Of a DNA stretch of 37,127 nucleotides, positions 23,408 to 32,002 are shown one piece after another. The notes below the pieces were generated by a model. The model saw only the letters and a program-made list of their open reading frames with translations. It had not been told where the DNA came from and ran no database searches. The stretch covers positions 1 through 37,127 of the IMG/VR virus record IMGVR_UViG_3300018080_000072. One strand, 5' to 3'. This DNA comes from a virus. Numbering within the stretch: the stretch's first letter is position 1; each line of letters begins with the position of its first letter. A program made the position numbers and the translations under genes.

Positions 23408-25510
23408 ATGCCATTTATTCAACGAAGTCCTCTTGAATATCAAGTCAATTCAACTGAATCTCAAAGACGTTGGGATGACACTAGAGCTCCCACGGTAGCA
23501 GATTATAAGCAATTCAAAATAGGTGATCTTTGGCGCGATGCATCTTCTAATGATTGGTGGATTCTTTGTTACAAAGACGCCACGCAAGGAATTTGGAGAA
23601 AAATGGCTGGGACAGCTGCGGCTATTGAATTTCTTTTGCCGGACGCAGGAACGTCTCCTGTCATCGCAACGGCTGCCAACGAAGTTACACTTGCCGGAGG
23701 AACAGGAATTACAACCACGGGCGGTTTAAACACTGTTACGTGGGATTTAGATGGCGATGTTCTCATGCAATTTACTGCTGAAGATGCTACTACATGTGCG
23801 CCGGTAGCAAACAATGTAAATATCGTTGGAACAGCTACAAATGGAATTAATACAACAGCCGCTGTAGATACTCTCACAATTAGCATGGCATCTCCATATT
23901 CAGACGGAGATTTTCTTTTTACTAATGCAGCCGTAGCTACTGCTAGAAGTCTTAGCGTTACAAATACAGATGTAAATGCCGCTTCTGATGCATATCTCGC
24001 TATTGTTACGGAACCTCTATCAGCTGATCCGTTTATACAAATCTCTATAAATGGGACAGAACAATTCGCGTTAGGCATTGATAATAGTGATAATGATTAT
24101 CTCAAACTTACGAATGCATTAACTCCATCGGGAGGAAATGAAATTTTCATGGCCGATCCTGTTGGTAGTTCTTTTTGGATTTACCCAATTACTCTTTATC
24201 ACTACTCAGAAAGCATAGGCGGCGATGTTGCTACATTCATAGAAAATACAGACAATACAAACGCCGCTTCACATGCGCTTCTAGATATTGATGTTGGAGG
24301 CGCTGCTGGTGGTGATCCCTATATCCACTTCGTAATACCTGCAACAACAGAATACTCTCTTGGAATAGACAACTCAGATGCTGATAATTTCAAGCTTACC
24401 ACAGGAGCAACACCCTCTGCAGGAACTGAGCTTATTGAAATCGAAGCTGATGCCACAGATGCCAATCTTAATATCATAGCTATTTTGCAATCGATGGCAT
24501 CTTCCGGAGGAACTGTTTCATATACTATTGCTAATACGGATAATGCAGCAGCTGCCTCAGCAGCAGCTTTGAATATTTCTGTCGGAGGAACTACGTCTAC
24601 AGGAGATCCTTATATTAATTGGTTAATTACAGGAAGCACAACATTTTCACTAGGAATAGATAATTCAGATTCAGATATCTTAAAGCTTACTGATGGAGCT
24701 ACACCATCCGCTGGAAATGAATATTTAGCTTTTGATCCAGCAACAGGAATTGCTTATTTTACTCCACATACTCCAGGTTTTATTGCTTGGTCAATGGTAG
24801 CTAATCGTGCCACTTCAACCGGTCTTTATATAGAAAATACAAATGACACTGCAGCTACTGCCGAATGTACTGTTTCTATTTTTTCCGATCCAGCAGGTGG
24901 AGACCCGGTCATAAAATGGAATCTTCAAGACGGCACTACTACTTGGATGATGGGATTGGATAATTCCGACAGTGATGTTCTAAAAATAGCTCCTACGAAT
25001 GATTACTTTGCAACAGGAACAGCCTGGAGAATGACACGCGCAGGCGAAAGAACAATGCCCTTGCAGCCAGCTTTTAATGCATATTTACCATCAGCAGATG
25101 CAAATGAAACTGGAGATGGAACCGTATTTACATTGGGATCAACTACTGCTTTAACAGAGGTTTTTGATCAGGGAAGTGATTTTAATACCAATGGAACTTT
25201 CACCGCACCTGTAACTGGAAGATATTATCTGCAAGCATGCGTTACTATATACAATCTTGGAGCAGCGCATACTGATGCTGAATTTCGAATTGTCACATCT
25301 AATAGAACAGTTTATCCAATATCACACATAAATCCAGCTGCAGGCAGATCTCCTGGAAACTTTTTTGCATTAACAGGATCTATAATAACAGATATGGATG
25401 CAGCCGATACTGCTACTGTTACAATTGAAGTTTCCAACGGGGCAAAAACAGTTGGTATTAATGGCGCAGCGCCATTAGTGTCATACTTTAGTGGAAAATT
25501 AGAATGTTAA
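23408..25510 (+). CDS. tail fibre with internal repeats and C1q-like C-terminus, 700 aa
   Basis: The N-terminus (MPFIQRSPLEYQVNSTESQR, then IGDLWRDASSNDWWILCYKD) resembles the attachment head of the 1031-aa spike. Residues ~215-530 contain four copies of a ~95-residue repeat marked by LGIDNSDxDxxKLTxGATPS. From ~545, GERTMPLQPAFNAYLP begins the same C1q-like head as in the upstream spike (FTAPVTGRYYLQACVTIYN). Probably a trimeric fibre. RBS GGAGAG, ten bases after the previous gene. Confidence 0.78.
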   Translation: MPFIQRSPLEYQVNSTESQRRWDDTRAPTVADYKQFKIGDLWRDASSNDWWILCYKDATQGIWRKMAGTAAAIEFLLPDAGTSPVIATAANEVTLAGGTGITTTGGLNTVTWDLDGDVLMQFTAEDATTCAPVANNVNIVGTATNGINTTAAVDTLTISMASPYSDGDFLFTNAAVATARSLSVTNTDVNAASDAYLAIVTEPLSADPFIQISINGTEQFALGIDNSDNDYLKLTNALTPSGGNEIFMADPVGSSFWIYPITLYHYSESIGGDVATFIENTDNTNAASHALLDIDVGGAAGGDPYIHFVIPATTEYSLGIDNSDADNFKLTTGATPSAGTELIEIEADATDANLNIIAILQSMASSGGTVSYTIANTDNAAAASAAALNISVGGTTSTGDPYINWLITGSTTFSLGIDNSDSDILKLTDGATPSAGNEYLAFDPATGIAYFTPHTPGFIAWSMVANRATSTGLYIENTNDTAATAECTVSIFSDPAGGDPVIKWNLQDGTTTWMMGLDNSDSDVLKIAPTNDYFATGTAWRMTRAGERTMPLQPAFNAYLPSADANETGDGTVFTLGSTTALTEVFDQGSDFNTNGTFTAPVTGRYYLQACVTIYNLGAAHTDAEFRIVTSNRTVYPISHINPAAGRSPGNFFALTGSIITDMDAADTATVTIEVSNGAKTVGINGAAPLVSYFSGKLEC

Positions 25511-25519
25511 GGAGAATTT

Positions 25520-26083
25520 ATGAAAAAAATTTGTGCAAAAGGCTACAAAATTTCTGAAGAAGATCAAAAAGCTTTAGATGAATATCTAATGACTCCATTT
25601 AAAGAATGGATTGAAAATGCACTCATTGGAATGGTTAATAAAGCTATAAAAACTATTATGAGAGATTGGTTTGTCGAATATAAAAAAACACAGAAAAAAG
25701 CTATTGCTGCAGATCTTTCTGTAATTATACCGGCTATTGTAGCTCTTCCAAACTTCAAACCATATAACACACAAACACCTGAATTCACCACGATTGATAG
25801 AAACGTACCTGTATCGAAAGAAGTAATTTCAGGAGGATTGGATATTGAAGATTATCAGAAAGTAGCTCTAGATGCCTATTATGCAAATCCTGAAGAGATA
25901 CTTGATTGGTTTATTAATAACAAGATTCATATGAGAAGGAAAGCTTTCGTAGAAATGTATGAGAATGAGCTCATAAAAGATCCAAAAATTAAGACTATAC
26001 CGGCTAATCAAGACGATTTAATCAATCTTGTTACATCTAATAAGAACTATAAGACTAGAAAGCAAAAGGAAGAAGCTAGTTAG
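25520..26083 (+). CDS. unrecognised protein downstream of tail fibres, 187 aa
   Basis: AAGGAG precedes the ATG (MKKICAKGYKISEEDQKALD). Mostly helical and charged, with a Pro-containing middle (IIPAIVALPNFKPYNTQTPE). Last gene of the fibre operon, where fibre-assembly chaperones often lie, but no chaperone motif is visible. Its stop overlaps the stop of the converging gene at 26076 by eight bases, and there is no terminator between them. Confidence 0.6.
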   Translation: MKKICAKGYKISEEDQKALDEYLMTPFKEWIENALIGMVNKAIKTIMRDWFVEYKKTQKKAIAADLSVIIPAIVALPNFKPYNTQTPEFTTIDRNVPVSKEVISGGLDIEDYQKVALDAYYANPEEILDWFINNKIHMRRKAFVEMYENELIKDPKIKTIPANQDDLINLVTSNKNYKTRKQKEEAS

Positions 26084-26375
26084 CTTCAAAAAGATTTGCA
26101 TCAGTATCTGAGTTAGAGACATATTCTTTAAATGCTTTAAGGCATTCTGCAAAAAAATTAGAGGGGAATGGCGCTCTTTCATATTTAGGCATCCATTTTT
26201 CTCCACGTTTTACATTTCCAAATGAGATCCAATGTTTTCCTTTATTTTGACAAACAGGCAAATTTCTAAAGATTTCCCATTTTTCAGAAGAATAAGTCAC
26301 TTTAATATCTAAAAAACCAATAACCGGTGGTTTATCGAATTTTACGAAATCTAAAACTTTGATCATCATAATCAT
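26076..26375 (-). CDS. unrecognised small beta protein, 99 aa
   Basis: MIMMIKVLDFVKFDKPPVIG is followed by strand-rich sequence (FLDIKVTYSSEKWEIFRNLP, then GKHWISFGNVKRGEKW) and a helix (FFAECLKAFKEYV). The layout 'KGFLDI...V...W.I..PV....K.WI.FG' resembles small SpoVG-like or recombination-associated phage proteins, but the match is weak. Coupled to the upstream gene by a 4-base overlap; last gene of the leftward capsid-tail cluster. Confidence 0.55.
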   Translation of the reverse strand: MIMMIKVLDFVKFDKPPVIGFLDIKVTYSSEKWEIFRNLPVCQNKGKHWISFGNVKRGEKWMPKYERAPFPSNFFAECLKAFKEYVSNSDTDANLFEAN

Positions 26376-26833
26376 TTTATCTTTATAGAACTTGGATCAT
26401 TTAAGTTTGTTTTCTCCTGAGCAATATATTCTCTAATCCATTTGATTAAATTGGAATCATATTTTTCCTGTGCACGCAGGAAATTTTTCATTTCGATTTT
26501 ATGAGGAAGAGACCATTCTAAGTATAATTTTTCCGTTATATAACTATATTTCCATAAATCTGTGCTGTCTCTTAAATAAATAAGAGGTTTATCTATAACT
26601 CCTATCGTTATGTTAATGATGCGATCAGAACCCATTTCTTTTTCAATTTTTACTATAAACCATAAAGTTGGTTTCCGAAACTTTTCGTGGTCTTGGATAG
26701 CTTTCCAAAGCCCCTTCATATAGCTTTTTCCGGCTTCATTAGCTAATTCTCCGGCTTCAATAGGGTATTCAAGCAATTTCTTATGCTCGTCAGCCGTATC
26801 TATTAACTTTTTAATTGTTGGATTTACAGACAT
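26372..26833 (-). CDS. unrecognised protein, 153 aa, RBS inside a hairpin
   Basis: The start at 26833 (MSVNPTIKKLIDTADEHKKL) has GAGG five bases upstream; a frame from 26881 lacks any RBS. Helical N-terminus, then strands (LWFIVKIEKEMGSDRIINIT) and a Trp/Tyr-rich C-terminus (SLPHKIEMKNFLRAQEKYDS). The GAGG is buried in the 11-bp stem at 26837-26872, so translation may be switched. No family recognised. Confidence 0.58.
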   Translation of the reverse strand: MSVNPTIKKLIDTADEHKKLLEYPIEAGELANEAGKSYMKGLWKAIQDHEKFRKPTLWFIVKIEKEMGSDRIINITIGVIDKPLIYLRDSTDLWKYSYITEKLYLEWSLPHKIEMKNFLRAQEKYDSNLIKWIREYIAQEKTNLNDPSSIKIK

Positions 26834-26836
26834 AAA

Positions 26837-26872
26837 TGCCTCATATTCCACTAGTTTAAAAAATATGAGGCA
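26837..26872 (-). promoter_or_regulatory. RNA hairpin that would sequester a ribosome-binding site
   Basis: Read leftward, TGCCTCATATT (26872-26862) pairs perfectly with AATATGAGGCA (26847-26837), with a 14-base loop. The GAGG of the gene starting at 26833 is in the 3' arm. Only TTT follows, so it is a weak terminator at best. A translational switch or mRNA-stability element fits better. Confidence 0.6.
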
Positions 26873-26884
26873 AAAAGGCAAATA

Positions 26885-27079
26885 TTATTTATAACGAGAA
26901 TTGTAAGTAGGTGTATAAGGACCTTCTACAATATCTTTTTCCGGAGATAATTCACCGGAATATCTTGATTTATAATTACCCTGTTTTTTTTCTACGATTT
27001 CGCTTTCAGGAGCTAGTTCGCCATTTTTCTTTGGCATTTTGCTTCCAGTAGGCATTTTTTTCATGTCCTCTCGGCGCAT
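26885..27079 (-). CDS. small Lys/Glu-rich protein, 64 aa
   Basis: AGAGG stands six bases before the ATG (MRREDMKKMPTGSKMPKKNG). It carries two copies of a short repeat, GELAPESEIVE and GELSPEKDIVE, each followed by a Tyr/Arg-Ser-Arg-Tyr segment (YKSRY, YNSRY). Disordered and polar. Duplicated short linear motifs suggest a head- or tail-binding peptide. No family recognised. Confidence 0.5.
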   Translation of the reverse strand: MRREDMKKMPTGSKMPKKNGELAPESEIVEKKQGNYKSRYSGELSPEKDIVEGPYTPTYNSRYK

Positions 27080-27111
27080 TGTACACCTCTCGGTTTGTTA
27101 TGTTGTTTCAA

Positions 27112-27303
27112 CTATTTTTTCCTTCCTTTTCGCAATCCTTTTAATGTAATTGCGAGTCTAGCTCTTTTTCCCAATTTTCCTCCTTTTTTTGCAGCTTTTT
27201 TAAGCTTGCTCATTGGGATATTTTTTTTCTCCGGAATTCCCATTTGCTTTGAAAGAGATCCGGGTTTTTTTATAGCTTCTTTAATCCATTGCTTTTTAGT
27301 CAT
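27112..27303 (-). CDS. small basic protein, 63 aa
   Basis: MTKKQWIKEAIKKPGSLSKQ is followed by MGIPEKKNIPMSKLKKAAKK and KGGKLGKRARLAITLKGLRK. This W-I-x-x-AIKKPG-x-L...IP...L-x-KAAKKGGKLG-x-RA-x-LA-x-TLK pattern is one I know from many phage genomes; function unknown, often beside structural genes. Strongly positive charge would suit binding DNA or the acidic head interior. The RBS is weak (AGAG). Confidence 0.65.
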   Translation of the reverse strand: MTKKQWIKEAIKKPGSLSKQMGIPEKKNIPMSKLKKAAKKGGKLGKRARLAITLKGLRKGRKK

Positions 27304-27321
27304 ATAGTCTCTATTGTTTAT

Positions 27322-27822
27322 CTATACCTTCCAAAATTCCAATATAACATAAGACTGAGTAAAAGCAGCTAAATTTACAGCGGTCGTAATATTTATATTT
27401 GTTGTATCAACCATTAACTGGACTTGGTAATTCGGACCTGCATTAGGAAGAGGAATGAAATAAGGCCTAGGAGCCACACCAGCAGGTTCCTGTGCTGTAC
27501 CATAAATTCGTGTAAGGAACCAATTGTTATCAATACCAACAAGACCATGAGCAACCTGTTTTAAGCCAGCATTAGGGAGAGCGCCGCAATCAACAACTTT
27601 ACGAAAAATATTATGTACTGTTTGACGATTGGCAGCATTGAAAAATCGTTGATCATTAACAATCTCTTCATCTAAATAATCTCCTCTATCTTTTGAATTA
27701 ACCTTTCTTGAAATAGTTTTGATTAATTTTGTATTAAAATTAAGAAATTCATCCCATTCCCTTGGAAAACTTATATTTTCATTAAGCTGAGGCTCAAGAG
27801 TATGTTGAGGATTATATGTCAT
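27322..27822 (-). CDS. tail protein with C-terminal beta domain, 166 aa
   Basis: The start overlaps the tail-hub stop by four bases (ATGA). The N-terminal helical part (EWDEFLNFNTKLIKTISRKV) is followed by a beta domain from ~80: VDCGALPNAGLKQVAHGL, NWFLTRIYGTA, then YFIPLPNAGPNYQVQLMVDT and TQSYVILEFWKV. The 'LPN...K.V.HGL...FTRIYG...IPLP......V.L..D..NI.I.T....F...YVILE' pattern is common in small phage tail-appendage proteins. It probably attaches to the hub. Confidence 0.62.
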   Translation of the reverse strand: MTYNPQHTLEPQLNENISFPREWDEFLNFNTKLIKTISRKVNSKDRGDYLDEEIVNDQRFFNAANRQTVHNIFRKVVDCGALPNAGLKQVAHGLVGIDNNWFLTRIYGTAQEPAGVAPRPYFIPLPNAGPNYQVQLMVDTTNINITTAVNLAAFTQSYVILEFWKV

Positions 27823-30425
27823 GATCTATTTATATTCCTTCCTGCAGGTTCAACATCTAAAATCATAGTATGTATAACTAAATTAGATGAATAATTATCA
27901 AATTGAGTTATTTGGTAATTAGAAAGACCAAATTCGAGCTGAATAAAGTCTGATGTTGAGTTTGAAAAAACTCTCTTCCATATTTTTTCTTTCGATAAGC
28001 CGGATCCATCTTCATTTGAAGAAGATATATTATAACTTACAATTGCATTGTCACTGTCTTGATCAGCTAATATTTTTCCGGTAAATGTCATTTCATTTTC
28101 ATCTAAAAGCATATCAAAATATTTCATTCTGATACTTGCTGCTTCTTCGAGAAAAGGATTAAATCTTTTTGTTCTTAGTTTAAAATTTGGAATCTGTACA
28201 ACTTCACCTGAACCCGTATAAGCGGCTCCATATGCAGATAAATCAACACCTTCTGTTAATCCTGTGGTTGCATTTATTGAATAAAGAGCAAATGTATTAG
28301 CTGTCGTCGGATCAACGTAAAAAACTCTATAGTTTAAAATATTATAACTATAGTTAGCAGTTACAGCCGTATCTGCTCCTAAAGCAGCAAAAGCAACTGT
28401 AAAACTTCCATCTTCATAGTTAATGATACCATTTCCAACGCCGGCTCCTGCAACCCCAATTAAATTGCCGTCTCCTGTATCGGTAAATATATACGCACCT
28501 ATTTGAACGGAAACAAAGTTAGGGCCTCCAGCAGTAGGCGAGGAAGCAGGAAAAACACCTAGATTATCTAGAGATCCAGTAAACCATGTAGATCCGGCTA
28601 GAGCAGTTCCTACAGCTTCATTGACTACGTTCTCTGTAAATCCACGCGTGTAAAGCAGCTTTACAAACTGACCTGTTTGAAGATTATGATCTTCGACATG
28701 ACATACAGCCGGATTTGCATTAGTAATACTTGTTGGAATAGCGATTGTAGGACCTATATCGGCATAAGATGAATTTGAAGAGGCTAAGTTAAATATCTCA
28801 ACAAATCCACACTGGTTCCCGGCAATAATATTTGGAAAATAGCTTTGATTTTTTGCAGATGACCATGTAGTTGTCCAATCGTTCCATGTTTCATAAGGAA
28901 GAGTATCCCAAGTATAATCTGCATAAGATTGCCATGTCCCGAAACAAGTAAATGTATCATTAAAAATAGAATAACTTTTTTCTTCGTAATTTAATGCCAG
29001 AACTTTACCCGGAAAGATTTCATTAGCATCGTCATCCGGGTAACACCAATAGACCATTTTGTTATATAGATCTCTTATTCCGTGGACACGAAGATGGCCA
29101 TCATTGTCATTGTGAATATTGAAAATAAAATTAGGAATTTTTTCGTCGATGCGAGTTACTTGTACGGAATTAGAAGCAATTATGGCTTTGTCTCCAATAG
29201 TCAATACGCCATCATCAAAAACAACACTGCTAAAAGTACTTTCCGATCCAAGTTCGGAATCAAGATGTTCCCAGACAAACGGGAGTGGCGCTTCCGAATA
29301 AACATATCTTAATTGCCACGTTGATCTTTCGAAAAAGACGATCAAAGTATCTTTATTAAAAGCAGCGGACACAATGGCTTCAGAAGTAGGAGCATCTATA
29401 TAGCCTCCTCTTCCAACTTGATCATGTCTCCATGCATTTGCATCTGCACCGGCAAGTCCTGTTGTATATGGAATACCATTCTGTGACCATCTAGCTCTAT
29501 TTGGATATCTCGTTGCAGCGGCTGGATAAATAGCTCCTTCAAGAGTATTCAATGCAACCATTCTATCCCTGTAAGGAATGAGCATTAAACATCCACGTAA
29601 ATATGTTACAGCTAATGGTGCTCCAGTGAGTTGTGGTACTTGTGAATACCAAAATGTTCCATTATAAATTTGTATTCCATCTTGAATTACAGGAGGAGCA
29701 GCGCTTGTATTTGCTACATTATTTGTCTCCCAAAAAAGCTTATTGAATGCCGTATCTCTATAATAATTTGTCGTCCAAAAAAAATTAGAATTCGATCCTG
29801 TCCATATTTTAACAGGGTTCCCGGCACTTGAATCCAAAAGCACATCAAAGATTCCAGTTGCCGTGTTGTATAAGTATGAGTAATCCTCATCAAAAGCGAT
29901 AAGCAGCTCTCTATTGATTGCATCTTGCTCATAAGCACCAAGACCCATTACAGATAATCTGGGAAGATACCTATAAGCAGTCGCATTAACAGGAAAAGGA
30001 CCACCACCGGGTAAGACAGGATCAAAATATAAATCAAAGGTTCCGGTTTCATAATCAATCACACCAAACCCTAAAGTCATACCTGCCGGGACTGCAGTTG
30101 CCGTCAAAGTTCCATTTCCATTGTCGGTAAAAGTATAAGCCCCGGCCGGCAGTGTAATGGTTACAACTAATGTTCCGGGAGAGACGGGAGCATTAGCAAG
30201 AGTAGCATTGTATGTAAAAACACCAGAGTTCACATTAGCAAGAGCTTCAGGAAGAGTAGGAGTAAGGTGTAGTCTTCCTAAAAACTTATATCCTTGCTTC
30301 TTTACAGTTCTTCCTCTCCAAACATACATATCCTCAATAACAGTATATGCATCATTTGGAATCCACATGGGTTCTCTATTTCTTTGTAAACCGGTTTGTG
30401 GAGGTCCTATAAAAAGCTTAGTCAT
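27819..30425 (-). CDS. large tail hub / stabilisation protein (P22 gp10-like), 868 aa
   Basis: Beta-rich throughout. The head MTKLFIGPPQTGLQRNREPM plus YVWRGRTVKKQGYKFL is typical of hub proteins encoded after connector genes in P22-like phages. The middle has beta-propeller-like stretches (IVFFERSTWQLRYVYSEAPL, ALNYEEKSYSIFNDTFTCFG). A small all-beta domain occurs twice (about 68-155, 605-690: AYTFTDNGNGTL...GVIDYETGTFDL and AYIFTDTGDGNL...GIINYEDGSFTV), and a FCCH-like segment (AVCHVEDHNLQTGQFVKLL, ~570-590) precedes the second. It starts one base after the previous stop without an RBS, so it is coupled. Likely closes the portal channel and carries appendages. Confidence 0.72.
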   Translation of the reverse strand: MTKLFIGPPQTGLQRNREPMWIPNDAYTVIEDMYVWRGRTVKKQGYKFLGRLHLTPTLPEALANVNSGVFTYNATLANAPVSPGTLVVTITLPAGAYTFTDNGNGTLTATAVPAGMTLGFGVIDYETGTFDLYFDPVLPGGGPFPVNATAYRYLPRLSVMGLGAYEQDAINRELLIAFDEDYSYLYNTATGIFDVLLDSSAGNPVKIWTGSNSNFFWTTNYYRDTAFNKLFWETNNVANTSAAPPVIQDGIQIYNGTFWYSQVPQLTGAPLAVTYLRGCLMLIPYRDRMVALNTLEGAIYPAAATRYPNRARWSQNGIPYTTGLAGADANAWRHDQVGRGGYIDAPTSEAIVSAAFNKDTLIVFFERSTWQLRYVYSEAPLPFVWEHLDSELGSESTFSSVVFDDGVLTIGDKAIIASNSVQVTRIDEKIPNFIFNIHNDNDGHLRVHGIRDLYNKMVYWCYPDDDANEIFPGKVLALNYEEKSYSIFNDTFTCFGTWQSYADYTWDTLPYETWNDWTTTWSSAKNQSYFPNIIAGNQCGFVEIFNLASSNSSYADIGPTIAIPTSITNANPAVCHVEDHNLQTGQFVKLLYTRGFTENVVNEAVGTALAGSTWFTGSLDNLGVFPASSPTAGGPNFVSVQIGAYIFTDTGDGNLIGVAGAGVGNGIINYEDGSFTVAFAALGADTAVTANYSYNILNYRVFYVDPTTANTFALYSINATTGLTEGVDLSAYGAAYTGSGEVVQIPNFKLRTKRFNPFLEEAASIRMKYFDMLLDENEMTFTGKILADQDSDNAIVSYNISSSNEDGSGLSKEKIWKRVFSNSTSDFIQLEFGLSNYQITQFDNYSSNLVIHTMILDVEPAGRNINRS
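28649..28665. promoter_or_regulatory. 17-bp palindrome TGTAAAGCAGCTTTACA, copy 2
   Basis: Identical to 5521-5537 although it lies inside the tail-hub gene, where it encodes V-K-L-L-Y. An exact 17-base match by chance in a 37-kb genome is very unlikely. Function unknown. Confidence 0.55.
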
Positions 30426-30426
30426 A

Positions 30427-31038
30427 TTATGTAAGATTTATTACTACGAACGAAATAGAAGCAATAATACTTTTTGTATTTGTTAAAATTTGAAATGTAT
30501 CATTATTAGTGTTCTGGTATTGTACAGTATTAGTTGCTGTAAGAGCAGAAGCTTCTGTCCCAAAAAGCACTAAATAGTTCATAGCGGTTCCGGGAGCAGC
30601 TGAAGTCAAAACATCTGTAAAAGTAACAGTAAAGATTGCTCTAGTGGCAGTTGGATCTGTTCTTGTAATTGTAGTTACATTATATGCATTCGAAAGGACA
30701 GGAGGAGTTGCATTTGTAAATCTACAAAATGCCTTCACACACGTGAGTGGAAACTGTTTTGAATTTCCAAGAGCACCCGTATCATACAAATAATAAAGTT
30801 CTGTTCTACCGTCTCCATTGTCAAGAGAGTACACCATTCCTATATCTGCTTGCGCAGCGGGGGCTGCAGCTTGTTCTGGCATTGTCAATTGATTATGCAT
30901 TCCACGGTTCTCAGCAGCAGAAAAATCAATATGATCAATTCCAAAAACATCATCCAGATCATTAAAATTCTCTCTAAATTGTCCAGCTGACCTAGAAGGC
31001 CTGTCAGTACCTGCAGGTATATTTCTTGTATAAACCAT
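30427..31038 (-). CDS. tail/appendage protein, 203 aa
   Basis: AGGAG precedes the ATG (MVYTRNIPAGTDRPSRSAGQ). The N-terminus continues FRENFNDLDDVFGIDHIDFS and MHNQLTMPEQ; this IP-x-x-x-x-x-PS-x-S-x-x-Q-x-x-x-NF motif and the 'G.H..L.MP' are familiar from phage tail-attachment regions. The rest is beta (LYYLYDTGALG; TFTDVLTSAAPGTAMNYLVL). Probably an adaptor or short fibre base between connector and hub genes. Confidence 0.6.
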   Translation of the reverse strand: MVYTRNIPAGTDRPSRSAGQFRENFNDLDDVFGIDHIDFSAAENRGMHNQLTMPEQAAAPAAQADIGMVYSLDNGDGRTELYYLYDTGALGNSKQFPLTCVKAFCRFTNATPPVLSNAYNVTTITRTDPTATRAIFTVTFTDVLTSAAPGTAMNYLVLFGTEASALTATNTVQYQNTNNDTFQILTNTKSIIASISFVVINLT

Positions 31039-31049
31039 ATTTTTATCTC

Positions 31050-31994
31050 CTAACTATAAGGATAACTTCCTTGCCATGGATAACCATTAGCGTCTCCATA
31101 AATTGTGGCAGCGCGTTGCGTTGAAAGTTGTTTTAATGTTCTTCTTTCTGCTAATCGTTGATATTCGTCATAAAAAACTTTAACTTTAGCGTAACTTTCC
31201 ATGTCTAAATTATCAGCAAATATTTTCATGGAAGCACCATAAGCTATTAAATCAACCCATTCATTGAGTTCTGGAGATTCCGTGTCTAGTGTAAGTGTAG
31301 AAGGATTTGCATAAGCAACTATATCAAAACTATAAGCTCTATCAGGCCATGGCCAGAAGAAAAAAACATTTGCATAAAATAAAACAGCAATTGGTCTTCC
31401 TGTAACATATCTTAAAGCGGACATATAAATAGCATTTCCAGCAGGAACAGCTGCTGTCCATGTTAAACCGGCTACAGCTCCTGTGGTATGGTTTAAAGTT
31501 CCTCCTGCAATTACGTCGCCAGTTAAAGCTCCTGCAGCTGTATCAGAGCATGTAAGAGAACCACCGCCAGCATTTAATGTGCTAATAATAGCAGTTGTTG
31601 GCTGAATAGGTGTGTAAGAATAAGTTCCTGTATAAGGACCGGGAGTTCCATCTCCTGTAGCTATCTGAACCGAATATTTTAACTGTGAAAACTTTTGAAA
31701 GAATGCTTGCTCATCTTGAAAATACTGAATCTGATAACCATCTACATAAGCAGGTGGCTCGTAAGAAAGATAAGCATTCCTTTCTGCAGCTGTAAGAGCA
31801 TAGTTTCCAACATTAGGCGACAAAGTTAAATTATACGTCTGTCTGAGAGTGAAAAGTCTTATATTCTCAGGAAGTTCATACACTAAATAATCATTGATAT
31901 AATTTTCCAATTCAGCTTCTGTAAGCTGATTCGTGCTAGGACGTCCGGTAACTTTTCTTACTTTCGTTTTTATATCAGCAAAAGTTGAACTCAT
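31050..31994 (-). CDS. head-to-tail connector/adaptor (P22 gp4-like), 314 aa
   Basis: The N-terminus (TKVRKVTGRPSTNQLTEAEL, then ENYINDYLVYELPENIRLF) is characteristic of adaptor proteins that bind below the portal. The helical C-terminal part (YGASMKIFADNLDMESYAKV, then FYDEYQRLAERRTLKQLSTQ) also fits. Inserted at about 111-196 is a small beta domain (TYSYTPIQPTTAIIS...GTLNHTTGAVAGLTW) that also occurs twice in the tail hub. RBS GAGGTG. Upstream of the 203-aa protein and hub, as expected in P22-like order. Confidence 0.68.
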   Translation of the reverse strand: MSSTFADIKTKVRKVTGRPSTNQLTEAELENYINDYLVYELPENIRLFTLRQTYNLTLSPNVGNYALTAAERNAYLSYEPPAYVDGYQIQYFQDEQAFFQKFSQLKYSVQIATGDGTPGPYTGTYSYTPIQPTTAIISTLNAGGGSLTCSDTAAGALTGDVIAGGTLNHTTGAVAGLTWTAAVPAGNAIYMSALRYVTGRPIAVLFYANVFFFWPWPDRAYSFDIVAYANPSTLTLDTESPELNEWVDLIAYGASMKIFADNLDMESYAKVKVFYDEYQRLAERRTLKQLSTQRAATIYGDANGYPWQGSYPYS

Positions 31995-32002
31995 ATTTCA
32001 CC

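Noticed and set aside
23569-24078. 169-codon leftward open frame
   Set aside because: Antisense shadow of the tail-fibre gene, which has strong domain evidence.
15647-25510. Diversity-generating retroelement targeting the spikes
   Set aside because: Modules are repeated, but there is no reverse transcriptase gene and no template-variable repeat pair with adenine-specific changes.
26840-26880. Hairpin at 26837-26872 as an intrinsic terminator
   Set aside because: Only three Ts follow and it overlaps the next gene's RBS; a translational element fits better.
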